Positions 15,199-26,803 are shown, numbered from the stretch's first letter. The stretch: DNA of 64,000 nt from Akkermansia muciniphila (GCA_945861535.1 CAMAUZ010000032.1:1-64000), one strand, 5' to 3'. The notes: a model not told the origin generated them from the sequence alone. Made by a program: numbers and translations.

Positions 15199-17842
15199 CG
15201 ATTTTTTTCTCGAGCATCGGGCGCAGCGAGGGGACGAGGTCTTGCAGGCGGCGATAGAGGTTGATGGATTCGTTCCACTGGCCGCGCGTCTCGAGGACGC
15301 GCGCGGCGGCGAGACCGGCTTCCTTGATCCAGAAGGGATCGGGCCTCTCGCCGTCGCGGAGATTTTTTCCGTACACGACATTGAGATAGCGCTCGAGAGC
15401 CGCGTTCAGCAGCGGCGTTTGTTCGGGCACGGCTTTTTTCTCGGCGAGCCGTTCGGTGACGGTGCCGAGGCCGATCTCGGCCTGGCTGCGCGAGGAGACA
15501 TCCGCGATGGGCGACGGCATGGCGATCACCGCCTGATAGGCCGCCTGCGCGCCGTCGTAGCGCTTGGCATCCTGCGCGCCGAGCTGGAGATGGCAGTCGC
15601 CGATGCGCCCGAGGGCCTTGGCGACGATGGCGTTGGTTGGGAACAACTGGACGATCTTGTTGAACGCGTTGATGGCCTCCTCGTACTTGCCCAGCGGTTT
15701 CTCGGCGTCGCCGGCGTGCTCGAGAATGGTCGTGTCACCGATGGCAAAAAGCGCCTCGGCCATCTGCTCGGGCGGGCATTTGGGATCCTTGATGAGCGCC
15801 GTGAAATACGCGCGCGCATCGGGGAAACTCTGCCGCGCCACCGCGCTGCGGCCGGCCATCATGCGCGCCTGAAAATGCAGCGCGGGCGGGCAGTTCGAGT
15901 TCTGGTAGAGCATTTGGTAGTGCTTCTCGGCATCCACGTAGCCTTCGTGATTGAAGAAATAATCCGCCACCCAGAGCTGCGCCTGCGGCGCGTTGATGTG
16001 GCCCGGATAACGCGCGACGACGTTGGTGAACATCGCCATCGCGTTGGTCTCGCGGCCGGCGAGGAAGTTCACCCACGCGCGGTCGAACTCCGCCTGCGGC
16101 CGGCTTTGATTGGTCGGAAACTTCGCGAACCAGTCGTCGTATTTCCCCACCGCCGCGGCCCAGTCCTTTTCCTCGACGTACGTGCGCGCGATGGCCAGAT
16201 GCACCTCGCCCACGAGCGGCGAGCCGGGGAACTGTTTCAGAAAATCGAGGAAGACCGCGCGGGCATTGGTCGGTTTGCCCTGCCGGTTCAGCGCCTGCCC
16301 GAGCAGCAGGAGGCTGCGGTCGCCGTAGCTGCTCTCGGGATACCACGCGAGCAGCTTGCCCAGCGCATCGGTCGCCACGCCGAGGTCGCCCATTTCGATG
16401 CCCGCGCGGAGAATCTTGTAGAGCGCCTGCTCGAACAGCCGCGCCTTCACCGCCGCCGAGCCGGAGTAATCGCTCACCACGCGGCTGAAATTCTGCACGG
16501 CGTTGGTAAAATCACGCTGCTGAAACTGCGTCTCCGCCAGTTTGAAACGCGCCACCGCCTGGTCCTCGGTGAACGGCAGCCGCTGCGTCGCCTCGCGAAA
16601 CGCCACCTGCGCCTCGACGAGCTTGTCCTGATTCCAGAAACACCAGCCGAGATTCAGGAACGATTTCCCCGCCAGCGGCCCTTTCGGAAAATCTTTGATG
16701 ACCTGCTCGAAGCCCACCTGCGCGCGCGCGAGCAGGTTGGTCGCCGCTGCGAGCAGTCCCGGCGAGCTGTTGGTTAGTCGCGCCTGCTGCACCTGATAAT
16801 ATTCCTTCAACCGCAGTTCTCCGAGCGTGAACACCGCCACGTCGATCGCCGGGTCCTGCGGATTTTGCGCGACGAACGCCTCCAGCTTTTGCGTGGTCTC
16901 GGTGAGCTTCTCCTGCTTGAGCGTCAGCTCGATGCTCTTGAGCAGCGCGGCGCGGCGGAACTCCGGCGGCACGTTCGTAGCGAGGTTGCGCTCGTAGGCG
17001 GCGGCCGCGTCGGCGTAGCGGTTCAAGCCCTCGAAGGTCGCCGCTTGAAACCGGATCGCCTCCGCCAGCGGCCGCCCGCCGCCGAGTGTCACCGAGAGCG
17101 CCTGCAGATTGGTCGTGCCGCGCAACGCGTCCGCCAGCCTTCCATCCGCCGTCAGAATGCGGCAGAGCAAAAACTGCCGCTGCCAGTCGATCTCCGGCGC
17201 GAGCTTGGCCGCCGCCAATTGTTTCAACGCCTCCTCGCCCACGCGAAACGCCTTCTGCTCCAGCGCCGCCTCGCCCAGCAGCAGCAGCCCGCGCGCGAAC
17301 GGTTCGTCCCTGAGCCGCGACTTCGCCGCGCGGCGAAATGCGCCGTTGGGGTCCTGCAACAACTCGACCACCCGCGCCCACTCGCCGAGCCGCGAATGCG
17401 CGTACGCCTCGCCGTAGGCTGCCTCAAGCGCGTGGAGCGAGTTGGTGAATTGCGTGGTCACGCGGTGATACGCCTCCGCCGCCGGCCGCACCTTGCCGCC
17501 CTGCAACAGCGCCTCCGCCATCCAGAACTGGTAGCGGTCCGCGAACACGCCCGCCTGCTTTTCCTCCACCGTCAGCATCGCCACCGCGCCGTCGTGATTT
17601 TTTTGTTTCAACCGCGACAGCGCCAGAAACAGCACCGCCTCCGCGCGATACTGCGACTGCGGATATTGCTGCACGAATTCGCCGAACCACTTCTCCGCGG
17701 TCGCCCAGTTCTCGTCTTGGAAAACGCCAGCGGCTGCTTGGAAGGCGTTCTCCTCGGCTGGCGTGGCGGCGCGCACCGAGGCGGGGAGCACGGCGCAGAA
17801 CAGGAGCGCGGAGAGAAGGAGGAATGACACCAGAGCTTTCAT
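15149..17842 (-). CDS. large exported tetratricopeptide-repeat protein
   Basis: 897 residues with a signal peptide (MKALVSFLLLSALLFCAVL). The rest is TPR-type helical repeats, for example AEKWFGEFVQQYPQSQYRAE, FEQVIKDFPKGPLAGKSFLN and KYEEAINAFNKIVQLFPTNA. The repeats with YP or FP before the next helix resemble the BamD/YbgF style. It probably acts as a periplasmic or outer-membrane scaffold; no enzymatic domain is visible. I use ATG 17842 because the alternative start at 17848 is TTG. Its final codons lie inside a 212 bp duplicated repeat, so the C-terminal ARRSQAAIKPAPGA is shared with the repeat. Confidence 0.85.
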   Translation of the reverse strand: MKALVSFLLLSALLFCAVLPASVRAATPAEENAFQAAAGVFQDENWATAEKWFGEFVQQYPQSQYRAEAVLFLALSRLKQKNHDGAVAMLTVEEKQAGVFADRYQFWMAEALLQGGKVRPAAEAYHRVTTQFTNSLHALEAAYGEAYAHSRLGEWARVVELLQDPNGAFRRAAKSRLRDEPFARGLLLLGEAALEQKAFRVGEEALKQLAAAKLAPEIDWQRQFLLCRILTADGRLADALRGTTNLQALSVTLGGGRPLAEAIRFQAATFEGLNRYADAAAAYERNLATNVPPEFRRAALLKSIELTLKQEKLTETTQKLEAFVAQNPQDPAIDVAVFTLGELRLKEYYQVQQARLTNSSPGLLAAATNLLARAQVGFEQVIKDFPKGPLAGKSFLNLGWCFWNQDKLVEAQVAFREATQRLPFTEDQAVARFKLAETQFQQRDFTNAVQNFSRVVSDYSGSAAVKARLFEQALYKILRAGIEMGDLGVATDALGKLLAWYPESSYGDRSLLLLGQALNRQGKPTNARAVFLDFLKQFPGSPLVGEVHLAIARTYVEEKDWAAAVGKYDDWFAKFPTNQSRPQAEFDRAWVNFLAGRETNAMAMFTNVVARYPGHINAPQAQLWVADYFFNHEGYVDAEKHYQMLYQNSNCPPALHFQARMMAGRSAVARQSFPDARAYFTALIKDPKCPPEQMAEALFAIGDTTILEHAGDAEKPLGKYEEAINAFNKIVQLFPTNAIVAKALGRIGDCHLQLGAQDAKRYDGAQAAYQAVIAMPSPIADVSSRSQAEIGLGTVTERLAEKKAVPEQTPLLNAALERYLNVVYGKNLRDGERPDPFWIKEAGLAAARVLETRGQWNESINLYRRLQDLVPSLRPMLEKKIESARRSQAAIKPAPGA

Positions 17843-17906
17843 GCCCAAAATCTGCGCCGCTCCGCTGCAAAACTTAAACCGCAGATCTCAACCCGGACAC
17901 CGGAAG

Positions 17907-18052
17907 GGGAGCGCACGCGGCCCGCGTGCCGGTTTGGGCGGCCCGCCCAAACCGTCGTTCCCCGGTCTGCCTTTTCTTCGGGGGAAAATAGTTTGTGGGA
18001 CGAGGTTTTCGGCGGGCCGCCGAAAACGGCACGCCAGCGGCGTGCGCTCCCC
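17907..18052. repeat. palindromic repeat between the TPR gene and uvrA
   Basis: GGGGAGCGCACGCGG...GTGCC at 17907 mirrors GGCACGCCAGCGGCGTGCGC...CCCC ending 18052. Inside are two smaller hairpins, GGTTTGGGCGGCCCGCCCAA and GTTTTCGGCGGGCCGCCGAA. The gap has no gene. Confidence 0.85.
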
Positions 18053-18120
18053 GAACCGTCGGGCGTCGCCCGCCACCGACTGCCGCAATCGGGTTCAATC
18101 GTTGTTTTCACAGCCCTCAT

Positions 18121-21060
18121 CTATGCCCGCGCACGGCTCAGAATTCGATGCAAAAATCTCCCCGTGTGGCTCGCTGCGTTCGCCGCGACCGCTTCCGGTG
18201 GGCCTTCCGCCACGATGCGTCCGCCGCCGGTGCCGCCCTCGGGACCGAGGTCGATGATCCAATCCGCGCACTTGATCACGTCCAGGTTGTGCTCGATCAC
18301 CAGCAACGTGTTGCCCGGCGCGCGCAGCCGGTAGATCACCTCGAGCAGCTTCGCCACGTCGTGGAAATGCAGCCCCGTCGTCGGCTCGTCGAGAATGTAG
18401 AGCGTCTGCCCCGTCTGCCGGCGACTCAGTTCGGTCGCGATCTTGATGCGCTGCGCCTCGCCGCCGCTCAACGTCGTCGCCTGCTGCCCCAGCCGCAGAT
18501 AACCCAGCCCCACCTCGGCCAGCGTCACCGCGATGTCGTGCAGCTTCGGCACCGCGCGGAAAAACGTCACCGCCTCGTCCACCGTCATCGCGAGCACGTC
18601 CGCGATGTTCATGCCCTTGTAGGCGATCTCCAGCGTCTCGCGGTTGTAACGCCGCCCGTTGCACGCCTCGCACGTCACATACACCGGCGGCAGGAAGTGC
18701 ATCTCGATCTTGATCAACCCGTCGCCCTGGCACTTCTCGCAGCGCCCGCCCTTCACATTGAAACTGAACCGTCCCGCCTCGTAGCCGCGCACCTTGGCCG
18801 CCGGCAGCCGCGCGAAGAGATCCCTGATTTCATTGAACATTCCCGTGTAGGTCGCCGGGTTGCTCCGCGGCGTGCGCCCGATCGGCGTCTGGTCGATCAC
18901 GATGACCTTGTCGATCTGCTTCACGCCATGGATGGCCGTGTGCAAACCCGGCCGCTCCTTCGAGCCATGCAACTGCCGGAACAACGCGCGCCGCAAAATA
19001 TCATCCACCAACGTGCTCTTCCCCGAGCCGCTCACGCCCGTCACGCACGTCAGCGTCCCGAGCGGAATGCGCACGTCGAGGTTCTGCAAATTGTTCTCCC
19101 GCGCCCCGATGATCTCGAGCCATGAACTCTGCGCGTGCGGGCGAATCCGTTCTTTCGGGAGCGGAATGGTTAGCTCGCCCGTCAGGTATTTTCCCGTCAG
19201 CGACTGCGGATTCGCCAGCACCTCCGCGACCGTCCCCGCCGCCACGATCTCGCCGCCATGCACGCCCGCGCCCGGCCCGAGATCGAGCACGTAATCCGCC
19301 CGCAGGATCGTGTCCTCGTCGTGCTCGACCACCAGCACCGAGTTGCCCAGATCGCGCAGCCCCTCGAGCGTTTTCAGCAGCCGCTCGTTGTCCCGCTGAT
19401 GCAGCCCGATGCTCGGCTCGTCGAGAATGTAGATCACGCCCACCAGCCCCGCGCCGATCTGCGTCGCCAGTCGGATGCGCTGCGCCTCGCCGCCGCTCAA
19501 CGTCCCGCTCTCGCGATCCAGCGTGAGATAGCCCAGCCCGACATTTTTCAGAAAATTCAGCCGCGCCGAAATCTCGCGCACCACGTCGTCCGCGATCTTC
19601 CGCTCGAACTCCGTCAGCTTCAGCCCCGCGAAAAACTCCAGCGCCCCGTCCACCGACAGCCCGCACACATCCATGATCGAGCGGCCCGCCACCTTGATCC
19701 CCGTGCCTGGCACCGTCGTCGCGAACTCCGCGCCGCCGAGCGTCACCGCCAGAATCTCCGGCTTGAGCCGCCGCCCGTCGCACGCGTCGCACGGCTGCGG
19801 ACTCATGAACGTCTTGATCCGGTTCTTCGTGAACTCGCTGTCCGTCTCGACATACAGCCGGTGCAGATTCGCCAGCACGCCCTCGAACACACGCGTCGTC
19901 TTGCTCACCTTGCCCGCGCGCGAGAAATGGAAATCAATCTCCGTCCCGCCCGAGCCGTGCAGCAGCACCTTGCGAAAACTCTCGGGCAGATCCTTGAACG
20001 GCACCTCCATGCTCTGCTCGTACTGCTTGGCCAGCCCGCGCAGCACGGCCTTGTAGTAAACGATCATCCGTTTGCCCCCGCGCCGCCACGGCAGGATCGC
20101 GCCGTCCTCCAAACTCTTCTCCGCGTCCGGCACCACCAGGCCCTCGTCGAGCACCAGCTTCTGCCCCAGCCCGTGACACACCGGACACGCGCCCGCCGGG
20201 GAATTGAACGAAAAATGTTTCGGCGTCAGCGTGTCGAAGCTCTGCCCCGTCGCCACGGAATACATGCGGTTCGAGTGCAACCGCTCGATCCATTGCGCCG
20301 CCTTTTCTTTGTCCCTGGCCGCGTCCGCGTCGGGCAGTTGATGCAGCACCAGCAGCCGGCCCGCGCCCCATTTCAAGGCCGTCTCCACCGAGTCCCCGAG
20401 CCGCACGCGCACCTTGTCATCGATCACCAGCCGGTCCACGACGACCTCGACGCGATGCTTCTCCTTCGCGTCCAGCTTCACCCGCGTCGTCCCGCCCAGT
20501 TCGACCAGTTCGCCGTCGATCCGCGCCCGCACAAAACCCTCGCGCGCCAGCCGCTCGAGCACGTCGCGAAACTCGCCCTTCTGATCCTCGACCACCGGCG
20601 CGAGCAGCATCACGCGCGACCGCGCGGGCAGCGCGAGAATCTTGTCCACGATGTCGCTCGTGGTCTGCTGCGTGATCGGCTGCCCGCTGACCGGACAATG
20701 CGGCAGCCCGAGATGCGCAAACAGCAGCCGCAGATAATCGTAAATCTCCGTGGTCGTCGCGATGATCGACCGCGCATTTGATCCCGCGCCGCGCTGCTCG
20801 ATGGCAATCGTTGGCGACAACCCCTCAATATAATCCACCTCCGGCTTCTGCAATTGATCCAGAAACTGCCGCGCGTACGTGGACAGCGACTCGACATATT
20901 TGCGCTGCCCCTCGGCGAAGATCGTGTCGAACGCCAGCGAGGATTTCCCCGAGCCGCTCAGCCCCGTCACCACCACGAGCTTGTCGCGCGGGATCGACAA
21001 CGTGAGGTTTTTCAAGTTGTGCTCGCGTGCCCCGCCGATCTTGATGAATTCCTTCGCCAT
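18121..21060 (-). CDS. uvrA: excinuclease ABC subunit A
   Basis: 979 residues. Two ABC ATPase halves: Walker [14 protein letters not shown] and [13 protein letters not shown], two LSGGEAQRI signatures, Walker [12 protein letters not shown] and [11 protein letters not shown]. Zinc-binding cysteine pairs CPVC/CDAC and CEKC/CEAC are present. UvrA finds bulky DNA damage and loads UvrB in nucleotide excision repair. The open frame continues upstream to 21324, but that part translates the GETPPELAGETPAVP palindrome; the true start is ATG 21060 at [16 protein letters not shown], which matches UvrA N-termini. It is transcribed away from the dehydrogenase gene across a repeat-rich gap. Confidence 0.97.
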   Translation of the reverse strand: MAKEFIKIGGAREHNLKNLTLSIPRDKLVVVTGLSGSGKSSLAFDTIFAEGQRKYVESLSTYARQFLDQLQKPEVDYIEGLSPTIAIEQRGAGSNARSIIATTTEIYDYLRLLFAHLGLPHCPVSGQPITQQTTSDIVDKILALPARSRVMLLAPVVEDQKGEFRDVLERLAREGFVRARIDGELVELGGTTRVKLDAKEKHRVEVVVDRLVIDDKVRVRLGDSVETALKWGAGRLLVLHQLPDADAARDKEKAAQWIERLHSNRMYSVATGQSFDTLTPKHFSFNSPAGACPVCHGLGQKLVLDEGLVVPDAEKSLEDGAILPWRRGGKRMIVYYKAVLRGLAKQYEQSMEVPFKDLPESFRKVLLHGSGGTEIDFHFSRAGKVSKTTRVFEGVLANLHRLYVETDSEFTKNRIKTFMSPQPCDACDGRRLKPEILAVTLGGAEFATTVPGTGIKVAGRSIMDVCGLSVDGALEFFAGLKLTEFERKIADDVVREISARLNFLKNVGLGYLTLDRESGTLSGGEAQRIRLATQIGAGLVGVIYILDEPSIGLHQRDNERLLKTLEGLRDLGNSVLVVEHDEDTILRADYVLDLGPGAGVHGGEIVAAGTVAEVLANPQSLTGKYLTGELTIPLPKERIRPHAQSSWLEIIGARENNLQNLDVRIPLGTLTCVTGVSGSGKSTLVDDILRRALFRQLHGSKERPGLHTAIHGVKQIDKVIVIDQTPIGRTPRSNPATYTGMFNEIRDLFARLPAAKVRGYEAGRFSFNVKGGRCEKCQGDGLIKIEMHFLPPVYVTCEACNGRRYNRETLEIAYKGMNIADVLAMTVDEAVTFFRAVPKLHDIAVTLAEVGLGYLRLGQQATTLSGGEAQRIKIATELSRRQTGQTLYILDEPTTGLHFHDVAKLLEVIYRLRAPGNTLLVIEHNLDVIKCADWIIDLGPEGGTGGGRIVAEGPPEAVAANAASHTGRFLHRILSRARA

Positions 21061-21142
21061 CGCCAAATCCAGCCGCAATTCCAGCCGCGCACCGTAAGGA
21101 CGCCCCGCGCCAAAAGCCAAGCGGCAACTTGGGGAAAACGAG

Positions 21143-21320
21143 GTAGCCGCCGACGTGAGGAGGCGGATCGGACTACGTGCGGGGCCGTCCGCCTCCTCCC
21201 GTCGGCGGCTACGGGGGCCGGGTACCGCAGGCGTCTCGCCTGCGAGTTCGGGCGGCGTCTCGCCCCGAGTACCCACGGGCTGCGAGCCGCCGCCCGTACT
21301 CGCAGGCGCCGACGTCTGCG
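21143..21320. repeat. two adjacent palindromes upstream of uvrA
   Basis: 21143-21212: GTAGCCGCCGACGTGAGGAG mirrored by CTCCTCCCGTCGGCGGCTAC. 21221-21320: near copy of the GTACCGCAGGCGTCTCGCCT palindrome at 5056-5162. The same two families are also side by side at 4994-5162, so they travel together. Confidence 0.9.
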
Positions 21321-21484
21321 CCATCGGGGCCGTGTCCGGCTGCGCGCGCTCCCATTTTCAAAAAATTTCTCGCGCCCCAAAGTCGTTTCCCTACAGTCCG
21401 CCCCACACGAACCGGACCGGTCTCAGGCCGTTGCACGCAGCGTCCGGTTGCAACCAAATCCAACCGCAAGAAAACACTAGCATT

Positions 21485-22393
21485 ATGGCAGAAAAAATTG
21501 GCTTCGTCGGAGTCGGTCGCATGGGCGCGAACATGGCCCGTCGCCTCAAGGATGTCGGCTACACCATCACCGCGGTCTATGATGCCCGCCCTGAATCAGC
21601 CGCCGAGGTCGCCAACGAACTCGGCGCCGAGGCCTGTGCCAAACTCGCCCGCGTCACCGAATTGGCCGACGTCATCATCACCGTCGTCACCGACGACAAG
21701 GCGATGCTGAAAATCTTCGGGGACAAGAAGGACAGCCTTCTCAAGGCCGCCAAGGGCAGGGTCTTCGTCAACTGCGCCACCGTCTCACCTAAGACACACA
21801 CCGATGTCGAGAAGCTCTGCAAGAAAGCCGGCGCCGCCAGCCTCGAAGGTTGCATGGCCTCGAGCATCAATCAGGCGCGCCAGGGCACCCTCTATCTCAT
21901 GTGCGCCGGCGACGAAGCCGTCTTCAACCAGGTCAAACCCGTCCTCACCAAGCTCAGCGACGAAGGCAAGCTGATGCGCTACATCGGCGGCGCGGGCAAG
22001 GCCGCCCAGGTCAAGGCCCTCGTCAACATGGTCATGAACATCAATACCGCCGGCCTCGCCGAAGGCCTCGGCCTCGGCGCGGCGCTTGGTCTCGACCTCA
22101 AGATGCTCATGGAAATTTTCTCGCAGACCGGGGCCAACTCCCGCGTTCTCGTCACGGATGGCGAAGACATGGTCAACCGCGACCACTCCTGTTTCTTTTC
22201 CGCCGCCCACGCCGCCAAGGATTCCGGAATCGCTCTCGGCGTCGCGAAAACGAAAAAGCTGAACCTCCCGCTCGCCACCGCGACCTACAAGCAATACACC
22301 AAGCTCACCAAGATGGGCCTCGGCGGCCTCGACAAATCTGGAATCGCTGAACTCACCTTCAAAGGTCGCGCCGGCAAGGGGCTGAAGAAATAG
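21485..22393 (+). CDS. beta-hydroxyacid dehydrogenase family NAD(P)-binding oxidoreductase
   Basis: 302 residues. The N-terminal Rossmann motif is IGFVGVGRMGANMARRL; the substrate-binding signature usually DxPVSGG is here EGCMASSINQARQGTL, and the catalytic-lysine region is GGAGKAAQVKALVNMVMNIN. The C-terminal all-helical domain ends GIAELTFKGRAGKGLKK. The family includes 3-hydroxyisobutyrate, tartronate semialdehyde and glyoxylate reductases. The altered signature makes the substrate uncertain. ATG 21485 is chosen because upstream sequence is repeat. It is alone, divergent from uvrA. Confidence 0.88.
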   Translation: MAEKIGFVGVGRMGANMARRLKDVGYTITAVYDARPESAAEVANELGAEACAKLARVTELADVIITVVTDDKAMLKIFGDKKDSLLKAAKGRVFVNCATVSPKTHTDVEKLCKKAGAASLEGCMASSINQARQGTLYLMCAGDEAVFNQVKPVLTKLSDEGKLMRYIGGAGKAAQVKALVNMVMNINTAGLAEGLGLGAALGLDLKMLMEIFSQTGANSRVLVTDGEDMVNRDHSCFFSAAHAAKDSGIALGVAKTKKLNLPLATATYKQYTKLTKMGLGGLDKSGIAELTFKGRAGKGLKK

Positions 22394-22446
22394 GGCGCAA
22401 TCAGGCCGGCTGAGAGCGGGACGAGAATGCCGCGAGGATCTCTCCA

Positions 22447-22576
22447 GGAGCGCGGCTGTGTGCGCCGAGCACCAGCCGCAGCAGCTTGGCCGCGCGGGAC
22501 GCCTCGGAATTCAAAGGGTGCCTCCGAGTTCTCGGGGCCGCTGCGGCTGGTCCTCGGCGTACACAGCTGCGCTCCG
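22447..22576. repeat. palindrome of the GAGCGCGGCTGTGTGC family, copy 1
   Basis: GGAGCGCGGCTGTGTGCGCC is mirrored by GGCGTACACAGCTGCGCTCC, with a second inner pair built on CACCAGCCGCAGC / GCTGCGGCTGGTC. A second copy is at 26804-26924. A G10 tract follows at 22578-22587. Confidence 0.9.
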
Positions 22577-22601
22577 CGGGGGGGGGGCGACTCCTCCCCA
22601 C

Positions 22602-23126
22602 TGTACTGCAACGCTGCGAACTCCTCGCCCGCCGCGAGGATATGGCCGTGCCGCTGGCAACCATCAGATCACCGGAGAAGTGCCGCCGACGCGTGCCTTT
22701 TGGTCCCGGAGGGACGCCGCAGGAAATTAGCCGGGGGCAAGCCCGCGCCAGCGGACGCGGCCCCCGGTTGTCACGCCGAACGGGCCATGCCCCGGAGGGG
22801 CATCGGAGAAGTTTTTGCTGTCTCACACCCCGCAGCATCGCCGCCATCGCTCGTCGCCTCGGGCAGGTCAGGCAGTCAAAGATTGGCCAGCGTCCCGGGC
22901 CATTTCTTCGATGCCCCGCTGGGGCACGGAGCCATTCGGCACCGTTTCCGGGGGGCGGCGTCCGCAGGGGCGGACTTGCCCCCCCAGCTAATCTCCTCCG
23001 GCGTCCCTCCGGGACGGGAACCGCGCGGCCACGCACTGCCAATGGAAACCACCGGAGCGGGAATAGCGTTTCCAACTCGTTTGGTTGCGGCTCCGCCGCC
23101 CTGTGTTCACCGTGTTTCCGTGGTCG
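22602..23126 (+). repeat. ~520 bp compound palindromic element, copy 1
   Basis: Nearly full-length match to 58952-59472 in the opposite orientation. The halves are inverted copies of each other: CCCGGAGGGACGCCGCAGGA...TTAGCCGGGGGCAAG is mirrored by CTTGCCCCC...TAATCTCC...GTCCCTCCGGGAC, and the centre has paired ATGCCCC...GGGGCATC hairpins. No open frame in it looks like protein. It resembles a non-autonomous mobile or BIME-like element. Confidence 0.88.
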
Positions 23127-23311
23127 ATCCGACCGGGCTCGCTGGCATAGTTACAGCATAGGATGGCCGCTCCATTTGCAATTTGCCGGCCCTACTCAAA
23201 CCTATGAATTCCTGAGGTCACCCAGAGGTTTTGGGAAAATGTCCAGACTCCAGGCCCCAGGCTGGACGGCCCTGAAATTTTGCGCGATGACGCCCGGACA
23301 ACCGTCGGCGA

Positions 23312-23345
23312 AGAAAACAAAAGGCGAACGGTTGCCCGTTCGCCT
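23312..23345 (-). terminator. intrinsic terminator after ahcY
   Basis: Minus-strand stem AGGCGAACGG / CCGTTCGCCT followed by TTTGTTTTCTT, 26 bases past the ahcY stop. Confidence 0.85.
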
Positions 23346-23370
23346 CGTGTGTCTTGAGATTTGCAGTCGC

Positions 23371-24876
23371 TCAGTAGCGGTAGTGCTCGGGCTTGTAGGG
23401 GCCGTCGGGCGATACGCCGAGATAGTCGGCCTGAGCTTTGGTCAGTTTGGTGAGTTTCACGCCGATTTTTTCGAGGTGCAGACGGGCGACTTCCTCGTCG
23501 AGCTTCTTGGGCAGGCGATAGACGGTCTTGTCGTATTTGTCTTTGTTCGTCCAGAGATCGAGCTGCGCGAGGGTCTGGTTGGTGAAGGAGTTGGACATGA
23601 CGAACGATGGATGGCCGGTGGCGCAGCCGAGGTTCACGAGCCGGCCTTCGGCGAGGAGATAGATGCTCTTGTTGCCGGGCAGATGATAGCGGTCGTATTG
23701 CGGCTTGATGTTTTCAATGGTCACGCCCTTGGCCGCCTTGAGCTTGTCCACTTGGATCTCGTTGTCGAAGTGACCAATATTACAAACGATGGCTTGGTCC
23801 TTCATCGCGAGGATGTGTTCGACGGTGATGATGTCACAGTTGCCGGTGGTGGTGACATAGATGTCGCCGGTGCCGAGGGTGCTCTCGATGGTATTAACCT
23901 CGAAGCCTTCCATCGCGGCCTGGAGGGCGTTGATAGGATCAATCTCAGTAACCACCACGCGGGAGCCATAAGCTCGGAGGGAATGGGCGCAGCCTTTGCC
24001 GACATCGCCGTAACCGCAGACGACGGCGACCTTGCCGGCGAGCATGACATCGGTGGCGCGCTTGAGGCCGTCGGCGAGGGATTCGCGGCAGCCGTAGAGA
24101 TTGTCGAACTTGGACTTGGTCACCGAGTCATTCACGTTGATGGCGGGAACGAGAAGGGTGCCGGCTTCCTTCATCTGATAGAGCCGGTGGACTCCGGTGG
24201 TGGTCTCTTCGGAGACGCCGCGCCAGTCTTTCACAATCTTGGTCCAGAGACCGGGCTTCTCTTTCGCCAGGCGGCGGAGAAGAGATTTGACGACGGTGAC
24301 TTCATGGCTGTCGCCCTTGTTCTCGAAGGCCCACTTGGAACCGTGTTCGAGTTCGTAGCCTTTGTGGAGGAGGAGCGTGACATCGCCGCCGTCGTCCACG
24401 ACGAGTTGCGGACCTAAGTCGCCGGCGAAGAGAATGGCCTTGAGGGTAAGTTCCCAGTACTCTTCCAAGGTTTCACCTTTCCAGGCGAAAACCGGCGTGC
24501 CGGTGGCGGCGATGGCCGAGGCGGCGTGGTCCTGAGTCGAGAAGATGTTGCACGAGGCCCAGCGCACGGACGCGCCCAGCGCGACCAGCGTCTCAATGAG
24601 CACTGCGGTCTGGATGGTCATGTGCAGCGAACCGGTGACGCGCACGCCTTTGAGGGGCTTGGACTTCGCGTATTTCTGCCGGACCGACATGAGGCCGGGC
24701 ATTTCGTGCTCGGCGATGGCGATTTCTTTGCGTCCCCATTCGGCGAGGGAGATGTCGCGGACGATGTAGTCCGAGCCGGAAGGGGTGGCGGACGCGAAGG
24801 TGGCGAGGTTAGGAAGGGCGGCGGCTACCTCGGCGAGCGCCGCGGCAGGGGAGGACTTAGCTTTAGTCTTGGCCAT
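23371..24876 (-). CDS. ahcY: adenosylhomocysteinase
   Basis: 501 residues. The family landmarks are all present: [29 protein letters not shown], the NAD-binding [33 protein letters not shown] and the C-terminal YKPEHYRY. It hydrolyses S-adenosylhomocysteine to adenosine and homocysteine, relieving product inhibition of methyltransferases. I start at ATG 24876 ([17 protein letters not shown]); the N-terminus is a little longer than in many bacteria. It lies 52 bp after the DUF4160 gene in the same direction as metK, so metK and ahcY are probably one transcription unit with a small two-gene insert. Confidence 0.97.
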   Translation of the reverse strand: MAKTKAKSSPAAALAEVAAALPNLATFASATPSGSDYIVRDISLAEWGRKEIAIAEHEMPGLMSVRQKYAKSKPLKGVRVTGSLHMTIQTAVLIETLVALGASVRWASCNIFSTQDHAASAIAATGTPVFAWKGETLEEYWELTLKAILFAGDLGPQLVVDDGGDVTLLLHKGYELEHGSKWAFENKGDSHEVTVVKSLLRRLAKEKPGLWTKIVKDWRGVSEETTTGVHRLYQMKEAGTLLVPAINVNDSVTKSKFDNLYGCRESLADGLKRATDVMLAGKVAVVCGYGDVGKGCAHSLRAYGSRVVVTEIDPINALQAAMEGFEVNTIESTLGTGDIYVTTTGNCDIITVEHILAMKDQAIVCNIGHFDNEIQVDKLKAAKGVTIENIKPQYDRYHLPGNKSIYLLAEGRLVNLGCATGHPSFVMSNSFTNQTLAQLDLWTNKDKYDKTVYRLPKKLDEEVARLHLEKIGVKLTKLTKAQADYLGVSPDGPYKPEHYRY

Positions 24877-24928
24877 AATCAGTAAGTGGGATTTTCGGTT
24901 GGTTAGGTTGTTAGTTCGGGTTTTGAAA

Positions 24929-25189
24929 TTAGCGGAGCGGGGCGATTTTTCCGGGGGGAACAGCGCGGCGGGCACTATCCCAGGCGGTCATCAGTTCCTC
25001 GCGATGCTGCGAGGGCCATTCGATCACAAGGCCTTGGGCGCGGTTGGAAATCCAGCCTTCGGTCATTTGCAGGGTGCGAATGTCAAAGACGGCCTTGTCT
25101 CCCTCGTAGGACGCATGGAAATGGTGTGGAGCATGGTCGTTGTAATAGAAAATGATCGAGATGCCGAAGAAGCGGCTTACTTCAGGCAT
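24929..25189 (-). CDS. DUF4160 protein (toxin-antitoxin-like partner)
   Basis: 86 residues. It begins [20 protein letters not shown] and contains [17 protein letters not shown], the DUF4160 signature, with a basic C-terminus. DUF4160 genes are regularly paired with DUF2442 genes, and such pairs are predicted toxin-antitoxin-like modules, though the biochemistry is unproven. Here it overlaps the end of the DUF2442 gene by 8 bases, indicating translational coupling. The pair sits between metK and ahcY. Confidence 0.85.
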   Translation of the reverse strand: MPEVSRFFGISIIFYYNDHAPHHFHASYEGDKAVFDIRTLQMTEGWISNRAQGLVIEWPSQHREELMTAWDSARRAVPPGKIAPLR

Positions 25190-25466
25190 GGGCGACCTCG
25201 AGTTGCCAGTTGGGGAATAACTCCTCGACACTCTTGCCCGTGAGTTGCAAGTAGAGTTGGTCCGGGCAGAGATCAATTTCGTCAGCCCATTCCGCCGCGC
25301 CCAGGCTGCTGACCCGGACGCGGGCGAAATGGGCGGGATCATTCCAAGCGGCAAAGACGCCTTTTCCAACCAATGCCGAGAGATCGACCACGCCTTCCAC
25401 CCCGTCATCGAAACGGAGATGGAGGCGATGGCCTTCCAGCGGTTGGATGGAAACGAGCCGCTTCAT
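25182..25466 (-). CDS. DUF2442 protein (toxin-antitoxin-like partner)
   Basis: 94 residues with the DUF2442 fold pattern: KRLVSIQPLEGHRLHLRFDD, VEGVVDLSALVGKGVFAAW, then RVRVSSLGAAEWADEIDLCP and a C-terminal LYLQLTGKSVEELFP. It starts only 5 bases after the metK stop and overlaps the DUF4160 gene. DUF2442 is usually taken as the DNA-binding or antidote partner in these pairs; that role is inferred from the family, not shown. Confidence 0.87.
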   Translation of the reverse strand: MKRLVSIQPLEGHRLHLRFDDGVEGVVDLSALVGKGVFAAWNDPAHFARVRVSSLGAAEWADEIDLCPDQLYLQLTGKSVEELFPNWQLEVAHA

Positions 25467-25471
25467 GGAGA

Positions 25472-26650
<1,179 letters not shown>

Positions 26651-26705
26651 GAGTTGGCGTGTGATCGGACAGTCTCAAAACTGTCATATTGACGTATCAC
26701 GATGC

Positions 26706-26734
26706 GAAGATATATAGCTTCTCCCGAGGGTCAA
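26706..26734 (-). promoter_or_regulatory. candidate metK promoter/operator
   Basis: GAAGATATATAGCTTC (26706-26721) matches its reverse complement at 14 of 16 bases. Just upstream on the minus strand is a TTGACC hexamer (26729-26734) that could be a -35 box, so the palindrome would overlap the -10 region. A related string TGCGAATCATAGCT lies directly before the divergent regulator gene. The assignment to the regulator is inference. Confidence 0.4.
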
Positions 26735-26803
26735 CAGGTATTTTGGGGAAAATCAGGAGCGGGCGGAGGATGAAGCGCGGCACGGCGGCGGCGCGCCATC
26801 GCC

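Noticed and set aside
22602-23126. insertion sequence with its own transposase
   Set aside because: No open frame in the element resembles a transposase; it is palindromic throughout.
22486-24417. 643-codon plus-strand open frame
   Set aside because: It runs through two palindromic repeats and then antisense to ahcY; no protein-like segment.
26651-26760. SAM or SAH riboswitch in front of metK
   Set aside because: No conserved core or multi-helix fold could be recognised, and the divergent ArsR-type gene offers a simpler mode of control.
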